64,000 bases of DNA, from positions 434,001 through 498,000 of the forward strand of contig NZ_ATUR01000003.1 of the NCBI RefSeq assembly GCF_000420305.1, written 5' to 3'. Positions 8,452 to 18,387 of this stretch are shown piece after piece. This DNA is from Novosphingopyxis baekryungensis DSM 16222 (GTDB lineage: Bacteria > Pseudomonadota > Alphaproteobacteria > Sphingomonadales > Sphingomonadaceae). How positions within the stretch are numbered: the stretch's first letter is position 1; each line of letters begins with the position of its first letter. Position numbers and translations under genes: made by a program. The notes under the pieces were generated by a model. The model was not told where the DNA came from, did not search any database, and saw only the letters and a list, made by a program, of their open reading frames with translations.

Positions 8452-9675
8452 ATGGCGAAAATCAAAGTCAAAAACCCGGTCGTAGAACTTGATGGCGACG
8501 AGATGACCCGGATCATCTGGGAATGGATCCGCGAGAAGCTGATCCTGCCCTATCTGGACGTCGATCTGAAATATTACGATCTCTCCATCCAGAAGCGCGA
8601 CGAGACCGATGACCGGATCACGGTGGATTCGGCCAATGCGATCAAGGAATATGGCGTTGGCGTAAAATGCGCCACCATCACGCCGGACGAGCAGCGCGTC
8701 GAAGAATTCGACCTCAAGAAGATGTGGAAGAGCCCCAATGGCACCATCCGCAACATTCTGGGCGGCGTGGTGTTTCGTGAGCCGATCGTGATCGACAATG
8801 TGCCGCGCCTCGTGCCCGGCTGGACCGACCCCATCGTGATCGGTCGCCATGCCTTTGGCGATCAGTACCGCGCCACCGACATGATCATCCCCGGCCCCGG
8901 CAAGCTTCGCCTGATCTATGAAGGCGATGATGGCAGCGTGCAGGATGAGGAAGTGTTCCAGTTCCCGTCCGCTGGCGTGGCCATGGCGATGTACAATCTG
9001 GACGATTCGATCCGCGATTTCGCACGCGCCAGCTTCAACTATGGTCTGCAGCGCGAATGGCCGGTCTATCTTTCCACCAAGAACACCATCATGAAGAAAT
9101 ATGATGGCCGCTTCAAAGACCTCTTCCAGCAGGTATTCGACGAGGAAGGTTTTGCCGAGCGCTTCAAGGCGGCGGGCACGACCTATGAGCATCGCCTGAT
9201 CGATGACATGGTGGCCTCTGCGCTCAAATGGTCCGGCAAGTTCGTCTGGGCCTGCAAGAATTACGATGGCGACGTGCAGTCTGACACGCTGGCGCAGGGC
9301 TTCGGCTCGCTCGGCCTGATGACGTCTGTGCTGATGGCACCGGACGGCAAGACGGTGGAATCGGAAGCCGCCCATGGCACCGTGACCCGCCATTTCCGCA
9401 TGCATGAGCAGGGCAAGGCCACCTCGACCAATCCCATCGCATCGATCTTCGCCTGGACCGGCGGGCTGAAATATCGCGGCAAGTTCGACGAGACGCCGGA
9501 CGTGACGCGCTTTGCAGAAACGCTGGAGCGCGTCTGCGTGGAAACCGTCGAGCAGGGCAAGATGACCAAGGATCTCGCCATCCTGATCGGCCCCGATCAG
9601 AGCTGGATGACCTCCGAGCAATTCTTCGAAGCCGTGCGCGAAAATCTGGAAAAGGCGATGGGCGACTGGCAGTAA
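8452..9675 (+). CDS. icd: NADP-dependent isocitrate dehydrogenase (eukaryotic-type)
   Basis: TCA-cycle enzyme converting isocitrate to 2-oxoglutarate and CO2 with NADP+. The 407-residue protein is the homodimeric type related to eukaryotic IDH1/2 rather than the E. coli type: it starts [21 protein letters not shown] and contains [39 protein letters not shown] and [18 protein letters not shown]. This form is common in alphaproteobacteria. It stands alone, divergent from psd and followed by an unrelated fusion gene. A short GGTCA/TGACC inverted repeat at 9695-9706 follows the stop. Confidence 0.97.
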   Translation: MAKIKVKNPVVELDGDEMTRIIWEWIREKLILPYLDVDLKYYDLSIQKRDETDDRITVDSANAIKEYGVGVKCATITPDEQRVEEFDLKKMWKSPNGTIRNILGGVVFREPIVIDNVPRLVPGWTDPIVIGRHAFGDQYRATDMIIPGPGKLRLIYEGDDGSVQDEEVFQFPSAGVAMAMYNLDDSIRDFARASFNYGLQREWPVYLSTKNTIMKKYDGRFKDLFQQVFDEEGFAERFKAAGTTYEHRLIDDMVASALKWSGKFVWACKNYDGDVQSDTLAQGFGSLGLMTSVLMAPDGKTVESEAAHGTVTRHFRMHEQGKATSTNPIASIFAWTGGLKYRGKFDETPDVTRFAETLERVCVETVEQGKMTKDLAILIGPDQSWMTSEQFFEAVRENLEKAMGDWQ

Positions 9676-9799
9676 GCCGCCCGCGCCTCTATCTGGTCAA
9701 CTGACCCTAAATAAGGTCCCGAGCCTGCCGCACACCCTTCTTCCAGGAAGCGTTGTAACGGAAGCTTCGGGGCCTTCTCATTTCTGAAGGCATTCTCCC

Positions 9800-11416
9800 A
9801 TGTCCAATTCCGCCAAAGCCCGCCTTGAAGTCCGTCAGGCCAAGATCTCCGACATTCCTTCCATCGCTCACCTGATCCGGCGCGTGTACAAGGACATGCC
9901 GCCCTATACGCATGGAGAACTGCGCGGCCAGATCAACAATTTCCGCGAAGGCAATTTCGTGGCCATTCTGGACGATGAGACGGTGGGCTATTGCGCCTCC
10001 TCCCGCATTTCGGGCGCCATCGCCCTGCAACCGCATGATTGGGAAGAGATCAGCGGCAACGGTTTTGGCTCGCGCCACGATCCGGCAGGCGACTGGCTCT
10101 ATGGCTATGAAATGTGCGTCGATCCCAAGACGCGCGGCACCCGCATCGGCAAGCGCCTCTATGAAGAGCGCCGTACGCTGGCCGAACGGCTGGAGCTGCG
10201 CGGCATCCTGTTTGGCGCGCGCATGCCCGGCTATGCCCGCGCGCTGCGCGCCAAGAAGGTGGAAAGCCCGGACGATTATCTGGAGCAGGTGCAGACCAAG
10301 AAGATCCGCGATCAGGTCATCAGCTTTCAGATGGCCAACGGGTTCGAGCCGATCGGCGTCCTGAAAAACTATCTGCCCGAGGACAAGGCCAGCAAGGCGT
10401 TCGCCGCCCACATGATGTGGAAGAACCCTTATGTGGACCATGACAGCCCCAAGAAATTCCGCGTGCCGCGCGATGTGGAGCAGGTGCGCCTGGCCACCGT
10501 GCAATTGCAGGCGCGCGCGGTGAAGGATTTCGAGGATTTCCTCCGGAATATCGAATATTTCGTGGACGTCGCGGCCGATTATGAAAGCGATTTCGTGGTC
10601 TTCCCCGAGCTGTTCACGCTCATGCTGCTGTCCAGCGAGGAGAAGGAAACCAGCCCGCAGGAAGCCATCGAGATCCTGTCCAAATGGACGCCGAAGATCC
10701 GCAAGGAATTCGCGCGCATGGCGATGAGCTATAACATCAACATCATCGGCGGCTCCCACCCCACCCGCACGGAAGACGGCGACATTCAGAATGTCGCCTA
10801 TGTCTTCCTGCGCGACGGCGCGATCCACGAGCAGGAGAAGATCCACCCCACGCCCAACGAACGCTATTGGTGGAACATCAAGGGTGGCGACAGCATCGAC
10901 GTGATCCAGACCGATTGCGGCCCGATCGGCGTGCTGATCTGTTATGATAGCGAATTCCCCGAACTCGCCCGCCGCCTGGTGGACGAGGGTGCGCGGATCA
11001 TCTTCACGCCCTTCTGCACCGACAGCCGCCAAGGCTATCTGCGCGTGCGCTATTGCTGCCAGGCGCGCGCGATCGAAAATCAGTGTTACGTCGTGATGAG
11101 CGGCAATGTCGGCAATTTGCCCAATGTGCACAATATGGACATTCAATATGCGCAGAGCTGCATCCTGACGCCCTGCGATTTTCCGTTCGCGCGCGATGGC
11201 ATCGCGGCGGAGGCGACGGAGAATGTGGAGACGCTGACCATCAGCGATGTGAACCTGGCCGATCTGGCATGGGCGCGCAGCGAGGGCACGGTGCGCAACC
11301 TGACCGATCGCCGGTTCGATCTCTATCATATCGAATGGGACAAGAGCGTGGGCAAGGAACGCCGTGCACGCCCCCGCCGCGAGCCTATCGGCCCCGCCAC
11401 GCCCGGCGGCGGCTGA
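9800..11416 (+). CDS. Bifunctional GNAT acetyltransferase / carbon-nitrogen hydrolase
   Basis: A two-domain protein of 538 residues. The N-terminal part (about 1-200) is a GNAT fold: VRQAKISDIPSIAHLIRRVY, then YEMCVDPKTRGTRIGKRLYEER with the acetyl-CoA loop. From about residue 225 there is a nitrilase-superfamily domain with the catalytic triad visible: Glu in VFPELFTL, Lys in EQEKIHPTPNE and Cys in GVLICYDSEFPE. The same architecture is known from B. subtilis YhcX and many proteobacteria. The substrate is unknown; an amide or N-acyl compound is likely. An AAGG lies 9 nt before the ATG. No neighbour hints at a pathway. Confidence 0.9.
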   Translation: MSNSAKARLEVRQAKISDIPSIAHLIRRVYKDMPPYTHGELRGQINNFREGNFVAILDDETVGYCASSRISGAIALQPHDWEEISGNGFGSRHDPAGDWLYGYEMCVDPKTRGTRIGKRLYEERRTLAERLELRGILFGARMPGYARALRAKKVESPDDYLEQVQTKKIRDQVISFQMANGFEPIGVLKNYLPEDKASKAFAAHMMWKNPYVDHDSPKKFRVPRDVEQVRLATVQLQARAVKDFEDFLRNIEYFVDVAADYESDFVVFPELFTLMLLSSEEKETSPQEAIEILSKWTPKIRKEFARMAMSYNINIIGGSHPTRTEDGDIQNVAYVFLRDGAIHEQEKIHPTPNERYWWNIKGGDSIDVIQTDCGPIGVLICYDSEFPELARRLVDEGARIIFTPFCTDSRQGYLRVRYCCQARAIENQCYVVMSGNVGNLPNVHNMDIQYAQSCILTPCDFPFARDGIAAEATENVETLTISDVNLADLAWARSEGTVRNLTDRRFDLYHIEWDKSVGKERRARPRREPIGPATPGGG

Positions 11417-11528
11417 CCGCTGGGGCCGCGGGCGGCTGTTCGCCTGCTGTCCTACACACCCCTGGCCGGGTACCCCTGGGGCATGCCCCTACTCTGCCCT
11501 CACCCGCTGCTTCACCCCGTTCATCGAC

Positions 11529-11551
11529 ATTCTGCCACGCTTCGGCAGAAT
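11529..11551. repeat. Perfect inverted repeat before the antiporter gene
   Basis: ATTCTGCC (11529-11536) and GGCAGAAT (11544-11551) form an 8-bp stem with a 7-nt loop, about 100 bp upstream of the CPA2 antiporter. No T-run follows. It could be a protein-binding site or the 3' structure of the preceding transcript. The remaining 11417-11649 spacer holds only GC-rich short repeats. Confidence 0.4.
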
Positions 11552-11649
11552 TATGGCGGAACGGGGTGTGTCGCATGCTAACTTCCAAAAGCACGCATAT
11601 TGCCCTTCGCGGGCGTTGCGATTCGCGCCGCGCCGGGTAAACAGCTCCC

Positions 11650-13440
11650 ATGATGCATGGTGGATTGAACGATCAGGTCAGCGACGCGCTGGTCATCCTG
11701 GGGGCGGCGGGTATCGTCATCCCGCTTTTCGCGCGTTTCCGGATCACGCCGATCATCGGTTTCATCCTCGTCGGCATCCTGGTCGGCCCAGGCGGGCTCG
11801 GCTCGCTGGTCGATCGCGCGCCTTGGCTCTATTATGTCACCATCACGGATCGTGAGGCGATCGAACCTTTTGCCGAATTCGGCATCATCCTGCTGCTGTT
11901 CACCATCGGCCTGGAGCTAAGTTTCCGGCGACTATGGGACATGCGCGCGCTGGTGTTCGGCGTCGGCGCGGCGGAATTGCTGGGCTCCGGCCTGATTATC
12001 GGCCTAGCGCTGTACGCCATGGGCCAGCCGACTGCGGGCGCTCTGGGCCTTGGCCTTGCGCTGGCCCTCTCCTCCACCGCGCTGGTGCTGCCGATTTCGG
12101 GCACCACCAGCCAGGTCGGACGCTCGGCGCTGGCCATGTTGCTGTTTGAGGATGTGGCCATCGTGCCGATCATCTTCCTGCTCGGCGCGCTGGCGCCTTA
12201 TGCCGCGAGCGACGGGCTGGAAGGGCTGATGACCACCATCTGGATGGGTGCCGCCGTCATCGTCGGCATGCTGGTGCTTGGCCGCCTGATCCTGCCCAGG
12301 CTGTTCGGGCAGGCGGCACGCACGAAGAGCCCGGAGCTTTTTCTGGCTGCCTCGCTGCTCGTCGTCATCGCCGCCAGTCTGGCCACCAGCGCGGTCGGCC
12401 TGTCCCCCATCGTCGGCGCGCTCATCGCGGGCCTGCTGATTGCGGAGACCGATTATCGCAGCGAAGTCGAGGTGATTACCGAACCGTTCAAGGGCCTTGC
12501 CCTGGGCGTGTTCCTGATCACCGTGGGCATGCAGATCGATCTGCGCGTGTTGGCGGACAACTGGGCGTCACTCCTCACCGCCGTTGCCGGCGTGGTCATC
12601 GTCAAGACGCTGGTGACCGGCGCGCTGCTGAAGATCTCCGGCGCGCGCACCGGCACCGCCACGGAAGCCGGGGTGCTGATGTCCAGCCCGTCGGAAACCA
12701 CGCTGATCGTGCTCACCGCCGCTGCCGAAGCCGCGATCATCCAGCCGGAAACCGCCGCTTTCTGGACCATCGTCACCGCCATCGGCTTGACCATCACCCC
12801 GATCCTTGCCCGCATCGGCCATGATGTCTCGCGCCGGATCGAGCTTGGCCAGCATGACGAGCCGGACGACACTCCCGAGGATCAGCCGCGCACCATCGTC
12901 ATCGGCTTCGGGCGCGTCGGGCAACTGGTGGCGGACATGCTGAAAACCCATGACCAGCCCTATCTGTGCGTCGATTCCGATATCGACTGCGTGGCCGCCG
13001 GGCGGCGGGAGGGCTATCCGATCATGTTCGGCGATGTCGCGCGGCCCGAAATGGTTGACCGGCTGAAGCTCGGCCATGCCCGCGCGCTGATCATCACCAT
13101 GGATGAACCGGTGCTCGCCGCCGCGGTGGTGAAGCGTGTGCGCGGATGGGTGCCGGACCTGCCGATCATCGTGCGCGCCCGCGATGCCGATCATGCTGCC
13201 GAACTCTATCGTGCCGGGGCCACCGACGCGGTGCCGGAAACGCTGGAATCCTCCCTGCAACTGTCCGAAGCGGTGCTGGTGGATCTTGGCGTGCCGATGG
13301 GACCGGTGATCGCATCGATCCACGACAAGCGCGATCAGTATCGCCGTCAGATCATGGAGTCGGGCGGACTGAGCAAGAAGCCAACGCTCAAGACCCAGAC
13401 CCTGCGCGCCAAAGCCCCCGCTACGCCAAGCGAAGCCTGA
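11650..13440 (+). CDS. CPA2-family K+/H+ antiporter with RCK domain
   Basis: Inner-membrane cation:proton antiporter of the KefB/KefC type, 596 residues. The first about 390 residues form the 12-13-helix exchanger (ITPIIGFILVGILVGPGG; FGIILLLFTIGLELSFRRLWDMR; ALSSTALVLPI). They are followed by a cytoplasmic TrkA-N/RCK domain starting RTIVIGFGRVGQLVADML, with the nucleotide-binding acidic residue in CVDSD. The family moves K+ outward in exchange for H+ and is usually gated by nucleotide or glutathione adducts. Two ATG codons in tandem leave the start ambiguous by one residue. No ancillary KefF/KefG gene is adjacent. Confidence 0.92.
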   Translation: MMHGGLNDQVSDALVILGAAGIVIPLFARFRITPIIGFILVGILVGPGGLGSLVDRAPWLYYVTITDREAIEPFAEFGIILLLFTIGLELSFRRLWDMRALVFGVGAAELLGSGLIIGLALYAMGQPTAGALGLGLALALSSTALVLPISGTTSQVGRSALAMLLFEDVAIVPIIFLLGALAPYAASDGLEGLMTTIWMGAAVIVGMLVLGRLILPRLFGQAARTKSPELFLAASLLVVIAASLATSAVGLSPIVGALIAGLLIAETDYRSEVEVITEPFKGLALGVFLITVGMQIDLRVLADNWASLLTAVAGVVIVKTLVTGALLKISGARTGTATEAGVLMSSPSETTLIVLTAAAEAAIIQPETAAFWTIVTAIGLTITPILARIGHDVSRRIELGQHDEPDDTPEDQPRTIVIGFGRVGQLVADMLKTHDQPYLCVDSDIDCVAAGRREGYPIMFGDVARPEMVDRLKLGHARALIITMDEPVLAAAVVKRVRGWVPDLPIIVRARDADHAAELYRAGATDAVPETLESSLQLSEAVLVDLGVPMGPVIASIHDKRDQYRRQIMESGGLSKKPTLKTQTLRAKAPATPSEA

Positions 13441-13454
13441 AGGACCATAGGATC

Positions 13455-14192
13455 ATGAGCAGCACCGCCATCGGCATTATCGGCAGCGCAGGGCGCATGG
13501 GCCAAGCCATCGCGCAGACCATTGCCCGCCGCGATGACGTGACTCTGGCGGGCGGGATCGATCACGGCGGGAACGCCAGCAGCCTGGCTCAGACGGCAGA
13601 CGTGCTGGTGGATTTCTCCTCGCCAGAGGCGCTGGAGGACACGCTCGATGCCTGCGTCGCGTCGGGCACGCCGATCCTGATCGGCACCACCGGCTTGCAG
13701 GAGCGGCATCACTATTTGATCGATGACGCCGCGCGCGAAATCGCCATCATCCAGACCGGCAACACGTCGCTTGGCGTTACCATGCTGGCCGCGCTCGTGC
13801 GGGATGCGGCCGAGCGGCTGGGTGACGATTGGGATATCGAAATCCTGGAAATGCACCACCGCCACAAGGTCGATGCCCCCTCCGGCACGGCGCGGCTGCT
13901 GGGCGAGGCGGCGGCGCAAGGACGGCAGGTCGATCTGGACATTGTGACCGAGGGCGGCCGCACCGGCATTACCGGGCCGCGCAAGGACGGCGCGATCGGC
14001 TTTGCCTCGCTGCGCGGCGGATCGGTGGCGGGCGACCACCGCGTCATTTTCGCTGGGCCGCAGGAGCGCATCGAGCTGGCCCATTATGCCGAGGATCGTG
14101 GCATCTTCGCTAAGGGCGCGGTGCGCGGCGCGCTGTGGCTGGCCGGCCATGCGCCGGGCCGGTTCGACATGGCCAATGTGCTTGGGATTTGA
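13455..14192 (+). CDS. dapB: 4-hydroxy-tetrahydrodipicolinate reductase
   Basis: NAD(P)H-dependent reductase of the diaminopimelate/lysine pathway. The 245-residue protein has the Rossmann start GIIGSAGRMGQAIAQ and the catalytic/substrate motif EMHHRHKVDAPSGTA. It starts at MSSTAIG, 14 bp after the antiporter stop; a longer open frame upstream lies inside the antiporter gene. The close spacing suggests cotranscription with the antiporter and possibly with nth 69 bp further on. Confidence 0.96.
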   Translation: MSSTAIGIIGSAGRMGQAIAQTIARRDDVTLAGGIDHGGNASSLAQTADVLVDFSSPEALEDTLDACVASGTPILIGTTGLQERHHYLIDDAAREIAIIQTGNTSLGVTMLAALVRDAAERLGDDWDIEILEMHHRHKVDAPSGTARLLGEAAAQGRQVDLDIVTEGGRTGITGPRKDGAIGFASLRGGSVAGDHRVIFAGPQERIELAHYAEDRGIFAKGAVRGALWLAGHAPGRFDMANVLGI

Positions 14193-14261
14193 CGGACATT
14201 CTCCCCGGCCTCCTATATGGGCGAAGCGGACGGGAAGTGGTGGAGGCGCTGGAGGGACGAT

Positions 14262-14924
14262 GTGAAAAAAGCCGATGTCATCGACTTCTTCTCCCGGCTG
14301 GCCGAGGATGATCCGCATCCGGTGACCGAGCTGGAATATGGCAATGACTATCAGTTGCTGGTCGCCGTCACGCTCTCCGCCCAGTCCACCGATATCGGCG
14401 TGAACAAGGCCACGCGGCGGCTGTTCGAGCAGGTCAAGACCCCGCAGGCCATGGTCGATCTGGGCGTCGAGGGCCTGAAGGAACATATCAAGACCATCGG
14501 GCTGTATAACAACAAGGCCAAGAATGTCGTCGCGCTGTCACAGGCCCTGGTGACCGATCATGGCGGAGAAGTGCCGGAAGATCGCGACGCGCTGACCGCG
14601 CTACCGGGGGTCGGCCGCAAGACCGCCAATGTGGTGATGAACTCGGCCTTCGGCGCGGAAACCTTTGCTGTGGATACGCATATTTTTCGCGTGTCCAACC
14701 GCACCGGGCTGGCTCCGGGCAAGACGGTGCTCGCGGTAGAGAAGAAGCTGGACAAGGCGGTGCCCTCCCCTTTCCGCGTTCACGCCCATCACTGGTTGAT
14801 CCTGCATGGACGCTATGTCTGCAAGGCGCGCACCCCGGAATGCTGGCGCTGCCGCGTGGCCGATCTGTGCCGGTACAAACCCAAGACGCTGCCGCCCGAA
14901 GAGCGCAAGCGGACGAAGGCCTGA
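14262..14924 (+). CDS. nth: Endonuclease III
   Basis: Base-excision repair glycosylase/AP lyase for oxidised pyrimidines. The helix-hairpin-helix is LTALPGVGRKTANVV with the catalytic Lys; the catalytic Asp is in VDTHIFRVSNR. The C-terminal [4Fe-4S] ligands have the canonical C-x6-C-x2-C-x5-C spacing. I choose the GTG start (VKKADVIDFF) because a perfect GGAGG lies 6 nt upstream; an in-frame ATG at 14217 lacks such a signal. This gives 220 residues. The stop is 4 bp from the end of the convergent BrkB-family gene. Confidence 0.95.
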   Translation: MKKADVIDFFSRLAEDDPHPVTELEYGNDYQLLVAVTLSAQSTDIGVNKATRRLFEQVKTPQAMVDLGVEGLKEHIKTIGLYNNKAKNVVALSQALVTDHGGEVPEDRDALTALPGVGRKTANVVMNSAFGAETFAVDTHIFRVSNRTGLAPGKTVLAVEKKLDKAVPSPFRVHAHHWLILHGRYVCKARTPECWRCRVADLCRYKPKTLPPEERKRTKA

Positions 14925-14928
14925 ACGT

Positions 14929-16032
14929 TCAGTCCGGCCGCGCATCCTCCGACAGGTTAGACCCTTTGCGCGATGCTTTTTTGGCGGCGCGGGCAATTTC
15001 CCGCTGTCGGCGCTTTTCCAACAGGCGCGGGTCGAGCTCATCTTCCAGATGCACATCAGCCATATTCGCGCCCCGTTCACCTGCCGGGCGCTCCGATCCG
15101 ATGGTGGTATCCCGCATCGTCTGCCGCTCGGCCTCTGCATTCAACAGAGCGCCCAGAAGTAGGGAATAGCAGCTAAGGAACAGCCACATGAGGAACACCA
15201 CGATCCCTGAGAGCGATCCATAGGTCGCGTTATAGTCGGAGATAAAAGCGACATAGAGACTGAAGCCAAAGGACACGCCAATCCAGAGCAATGTCGATAG
15301 CAGTGATCCGGGGGTCAGCCACTGCCATTTGGCCGCCCGCCGATCCGGCCCGAACCGGTTGATCAGGCCAAAGCCGAAGCTGCCCAGAAGCAGCGCGAAC
15401 ATCCAGGTGCTGAGCTTGATCACCGTCGACAAAGCGGTGTTGGCAAAGCCCACATCGATCTTTTGCAGCACGGCGAAAACGGATGCCGATCCGATGCCGA
15501 CCACGGCCACGAACACGGCGGCCAAGGTTAACCCCAAGGCCGTGGCGTTGAACTTGAGGATGTTGCGCGATTCATGCTCGCCATTGATGATATTCAGCGC
15601 GCCGATCAGCCCCTTCGATGCCCGCGACGCGCCAAAGATGGCCAGGAAAAGACTGACCGCCAGCGCAAGCCCGGCCACGCCGCTGCTGGTTTCCACCGCT
15701 GCGGTGAGCTGTTCCTGGATCAGACGCGCGGCATCGGCTGGCACCACCTCGATAACAGTCTGCATAGACCGTTCGACGGTTTGGGCATTCCCGATAAGAC
15801 CATAAAGCAGGACGGTGGATGCCAGCAGCGGCGTCACGGAAAGGAATGTGTAAAAGGCCACGCCAGCGGCCAGCAACGACAGATTGTGGAAGCCGTTCAT
15901 CACGAAGCAGCGCTTGAGCACCTGCCACCACGCTCTGCCAGACAGCTGCCATGGCGTACTGGCCGCATGGCCGGCGTGCAGCTCATCCGCATCGCCGTTT
16001 CGGGCTGCTGCCCCTATCGTCTCGTCCACCAT
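14929..16032 (-). CDS. YihY/BrkB-family inner-membrane protein
   Basis: A 367-residue polytopic membrane protein of the YihY/virulence-factor BrkB family (PF03631). About six membrane helices lie between residues 45 and 310; recognisable family stretches are AAGVAFYTFLSVTPLLAS near the first helix and YNATYGSLSGIVVFLMWLFLS towards the last. The C-terminal about 60 residues are charged and cytoplasmic. The start is the ATG at MVDETIG with GGGG 5 nt before it. The family's function is not established. Divergent from tamA with under 100 bp between. Confidence 0.88.
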   Translation of the reverse strand: MVDETIGAAARNGDADELHAGHAASTPWQLSGRAWWQVLKRCFVMNGFHNLSLLAAGVAFYTFLSVTPLLASTVLLYGLIGNAQTVERSMQTVIEVVPADAARLIQEQLTAAVETSSGVAGLALAVSLFLAIFGASRASKGLIGALNIINGEHESRNILKFNATALGLTLAAVFVAVVGIGSASVFAVLQKIDVGFANTALSTVIKLSTWMFALLLGSFGFGLINRFGPDRRAAKWQWLTPGSLLSTLLWIGVSFGFSLYVAFISDYNATYGSLSGIVVFLMWLFLSCYSLLLGALLNAEAERQTMRDTTIGSERPAGERGANMADVHLEDELDPRLLEKRRQREIARAAKKASRKGSNLSEDARPD

Positions 16033-16113
16033 CAAATCCCCGTGTTTTTTTTCTTAACCCCGGCCCAATAGCCATGCTAGGGCACTGACTTTAATGCATC
16101 AGGGGTGAGATTG

Positions 16114-18387
16114 GTGCCGGTGTATCACGGCGAGGGCGCAAGTCGCCCTCTTAAATATGCGCTGATTTGCGCAATGGCCGTGGTGCCGGCAGCCGCGCTT
16201 GCACAGCAGGACATGCCGGTCGCGGCTGAACCGAATCCTGCCGCATCGCGGGCGCACGCCGCTCCGCAAACGGACGTCAATTCCCAGACGCCCGATCCAG
16301 CGGAGCCGGAAGCGTCAGATGGCGGTCCGATCATCTCCGATGAAGAGTTCGAGGATGTGCTTCCCGAACTCGATCCTGCAATGAACGCCCCGCTCGAATC
16401 GATGGAAGCATTCACAGCCCGCCAGGACGCGCTGGATGTCGAGACGAAGCAGCAGGCCGAAGCGACCGAAGCCGGCTCTCCAGAAAGCCTCGCCGCGGCG
16501 CAGGACGGGGATGCAGTGGAGGAACTGGCCGATGCGCCGATCACCGATCCGGCCATTGCCGAGCCATTACCGGCCTTGGCGGACTTCCAGGTCGAGCCCG
16601 TCACGATCGAGGGCGAAACGCCTGACAATGCCAATGTCGAGATCAAATATAGCTTTCGGATCGATGGTCTCGAGCCGGTCGAGGATGTCGTCGACGACGT
16701 CAGCATAGAGTCGACCTTCGCTGATCTTTCGGCGTTGGAAGACGGTGACGGGAAAGCCGCAAACGCTGCGCAAGTGCAAGCGCGTCTGACCAGCGATCAG
16801 GAACTGCTGGTAACGATTCTGGAAAGCGAAGGCTATTACGACGCCAGCGTCAATGGCGGCTTGGCACTGCCGGATCAGACCGGGGGCAAGGCGACGGCAA
16901 CCCTCAACGTCAGCCCCGGCACCCGCTATACCTTCGGTTCGATCAAGCTCGATGCACCACCGGTTGTGCCGGACGATCTGCTCAGCAGCAATTTTGCACT
17001 GAATGTCGGCGAACCGATCGTTGCCACCCGCGTGCTGGCCGCGGAAGCACAATTGTCAGTCACGATGCCGCAAGAAGGTTATCCCTTCTTCAGCCTGGGT
17101 CAGCGCGATATCCTGCTCGATCCCGTGCCCGCGACCGGCGCCTATACCTTGCCGATCACGCCAGGGCCGCGGTCCAGCTTCGGCGGGTTCAGCACAACAG
17201 GCGATCTTGCGTTCGATGCCGAGCATGTCGGCCTGCTGGCGCGGTTCGATCGCGGCGATCTCTATGACAGCCGGATGACCGACGATTTGCGACAGGCTCT
17301 GGTGGCGACCGGGCTGTTCAACACCGTGACCGTGGAGCCAAAGCGCACCGGCGAAATTGCACCGGATGGCACCGAATATGTCGAACTCGAAGTCGTGCAG
17401 AATGCCGGGCCGCCGCGCACCATAGCGGGCGGCGCTGGCTATGGCACCGGGCAGGGATTTCGGGTGGATGCCAGCTGGCAGCACCGCAACCTTTTCCGGC
17501 CGGAGGGCGCGCTCATTGCCAGCGCGGTGGCCGGAACGCAGGAACAGGGCGCGGGCCTCACCTTCCGCCGGTCCAACGCCGGAAAGCGCGATCGTACGGC
17601 GGAATTGTCGATCAATGCGCTGCGCAGCAGTTTCGATGCGTTCGATGCGCTCACCGCCAGGATTGCTGGCCGGATTTCCTATGATTCCACGCCAATCTGG
17701 CAAAAGCCCCTCACCTATAGCTACGGGTTCGAGATCGTGGCTTCGTCCGAAGAAGGCTATAATGTACCCTTGGGTGCGCGCGAACGGCAGCAATATCTCA
17801 TCGGTGCCCTGCCAGGTCAGGTGACGTTCGATCAATCCGACGACCTGCTAAACCCAACCAAGGGTTACCGCATCTCGGCACGTCTGTCGCCAGAGGTCGC
17901 GCTGAATGACGGCACCCGCATTTATGCACGTACCCTGCTGGAAGGCAGCGCCTATTATCCGCTGGGTGACAGTTTCGTGCTGGCCGGGCGTTTGCGCGCC
18001 GGCTCCATTCCCGGGATCGATCGCGACGATCTGGCACCATCGCGGCGCTATTATGCCGGCGGCGGCGGCTCCGTGCGCGGCTTCGGCTTCCAGCAGCTCG
18101 GCCCCAAGGATCCGTCCGGGCGCCCGATCGGTGGCCGCAGCCTGAACGAAGCCGCGATCGAGGGCCGCTATCGTTTCGGCAATTTCGGTATCGTGGCGTT
18201 CGTCGATGCCGGACAGGTCTATGACAGCGTGCTGCCAAAAGGCGACGATCTGCGCTACGGCGTGGGGATCGGTGGGCGTTTCTACAGCAATTTCGGTCCT
18301 TTCCGGTTTGATATCGCAACGCCGATCAACCGGCAGCCCAATGAAAGTATCGTGTCGGTCTATGTCTCCATCGGGCAGGCTTTCTGA
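16114..18387 (+). CDS. tamA: TamA-type outer-membrane assembly protein
   Basis: Omp85-family outer-membrane protein of the translocation and assembly module. The 757-residue form uses a GTG start 8 nt after AGGGG; a GTG 9 bp earlier is possible. A signal peptide (YALICAMAVVPAAALAQ) is followed by an acidic, Ala/Pro-rich low-complexity stretch to about residue 160. POTRA-like domains follow (LVTILESEGYYDASVNG; NVSPGTRYTFGSIKLD). The C-terminal 16-strand barrel contains YYAGGGGSVRGFGFQ, the conserved (V/I)RGF motif, and ends in VSIGQAF with a terminal Phe. The stop overlaps the tamB start (TGATG). Confidence 0.95.
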   Translation: MPVYHGEGASRPLKYALICAMAVVPAAALAQQDMPVAAEPNPAASRAHAAPQTDVNSQTPDPAEPEASDGGPIISDEEFEDVLPELDPAMNAPLESMEAFTARQDALDVETKQQAEATEAGSPESLAAAQDGDAVEELADAPITDPAIAEPLPALADFQVEPVTIEGETPDNANVEIKYSFRIDGLEPVEDVVDDVSIESTFADLSALEDGDGKAANAAQVQARLTSDQELLVTILESEGYYDASVNGGLALPDQTGGKATATLNVSPGTRYTFGSIKLDAPPVVPDDLLSSNFALNVGEPIVATRVLAAEAQLSVTMPQEGYPFFSLGQRDILLDPVPATGAYTLPITPGPRSSFGGFSTTGDLAFDAEHVGLLARFDRGDLYDSRMTDDLRQALVATGLFNTVTVEPKRTGEIAPDGTEYVELEVVQNAGPPRTIAGGAGYGTGQGFRVDASWQHRNLFRPEGALIASAVAGTQEQGAGLTFRRSNAGKRDRTAELSINALRSSFDAFDALTARIAGRISYDSTPIWQKPLTYSYGFEIVASSEEGYNVPLGARERQQYLIGALPGQVTFDQSDDLLNPTKGYRISARLSPEVALNDGTRIYARTLLEGSAYYPLGDSFVLAGRLRAGSIPGIDRDDLAPSRRYYAGGGGSVRGFGFQQLGPKDPSGRPIGGRSLNEAAIEGRYRFGNFGIVAFVDAGQVYDSVLPKGDDLRYGVGIGGRFYSNFGPFRFDIATPINRQPNESIVSVYVSIGQAF

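Noticed and set aside
9772-9791. Hairpin GCCTTC/GAAGGC before the GNAT-nitrilase gene as a riboswitch
   Set aside because: A single 6-bp stem overlapping the Shine-Dalgarno region; no known riboswitch core is recognisable.
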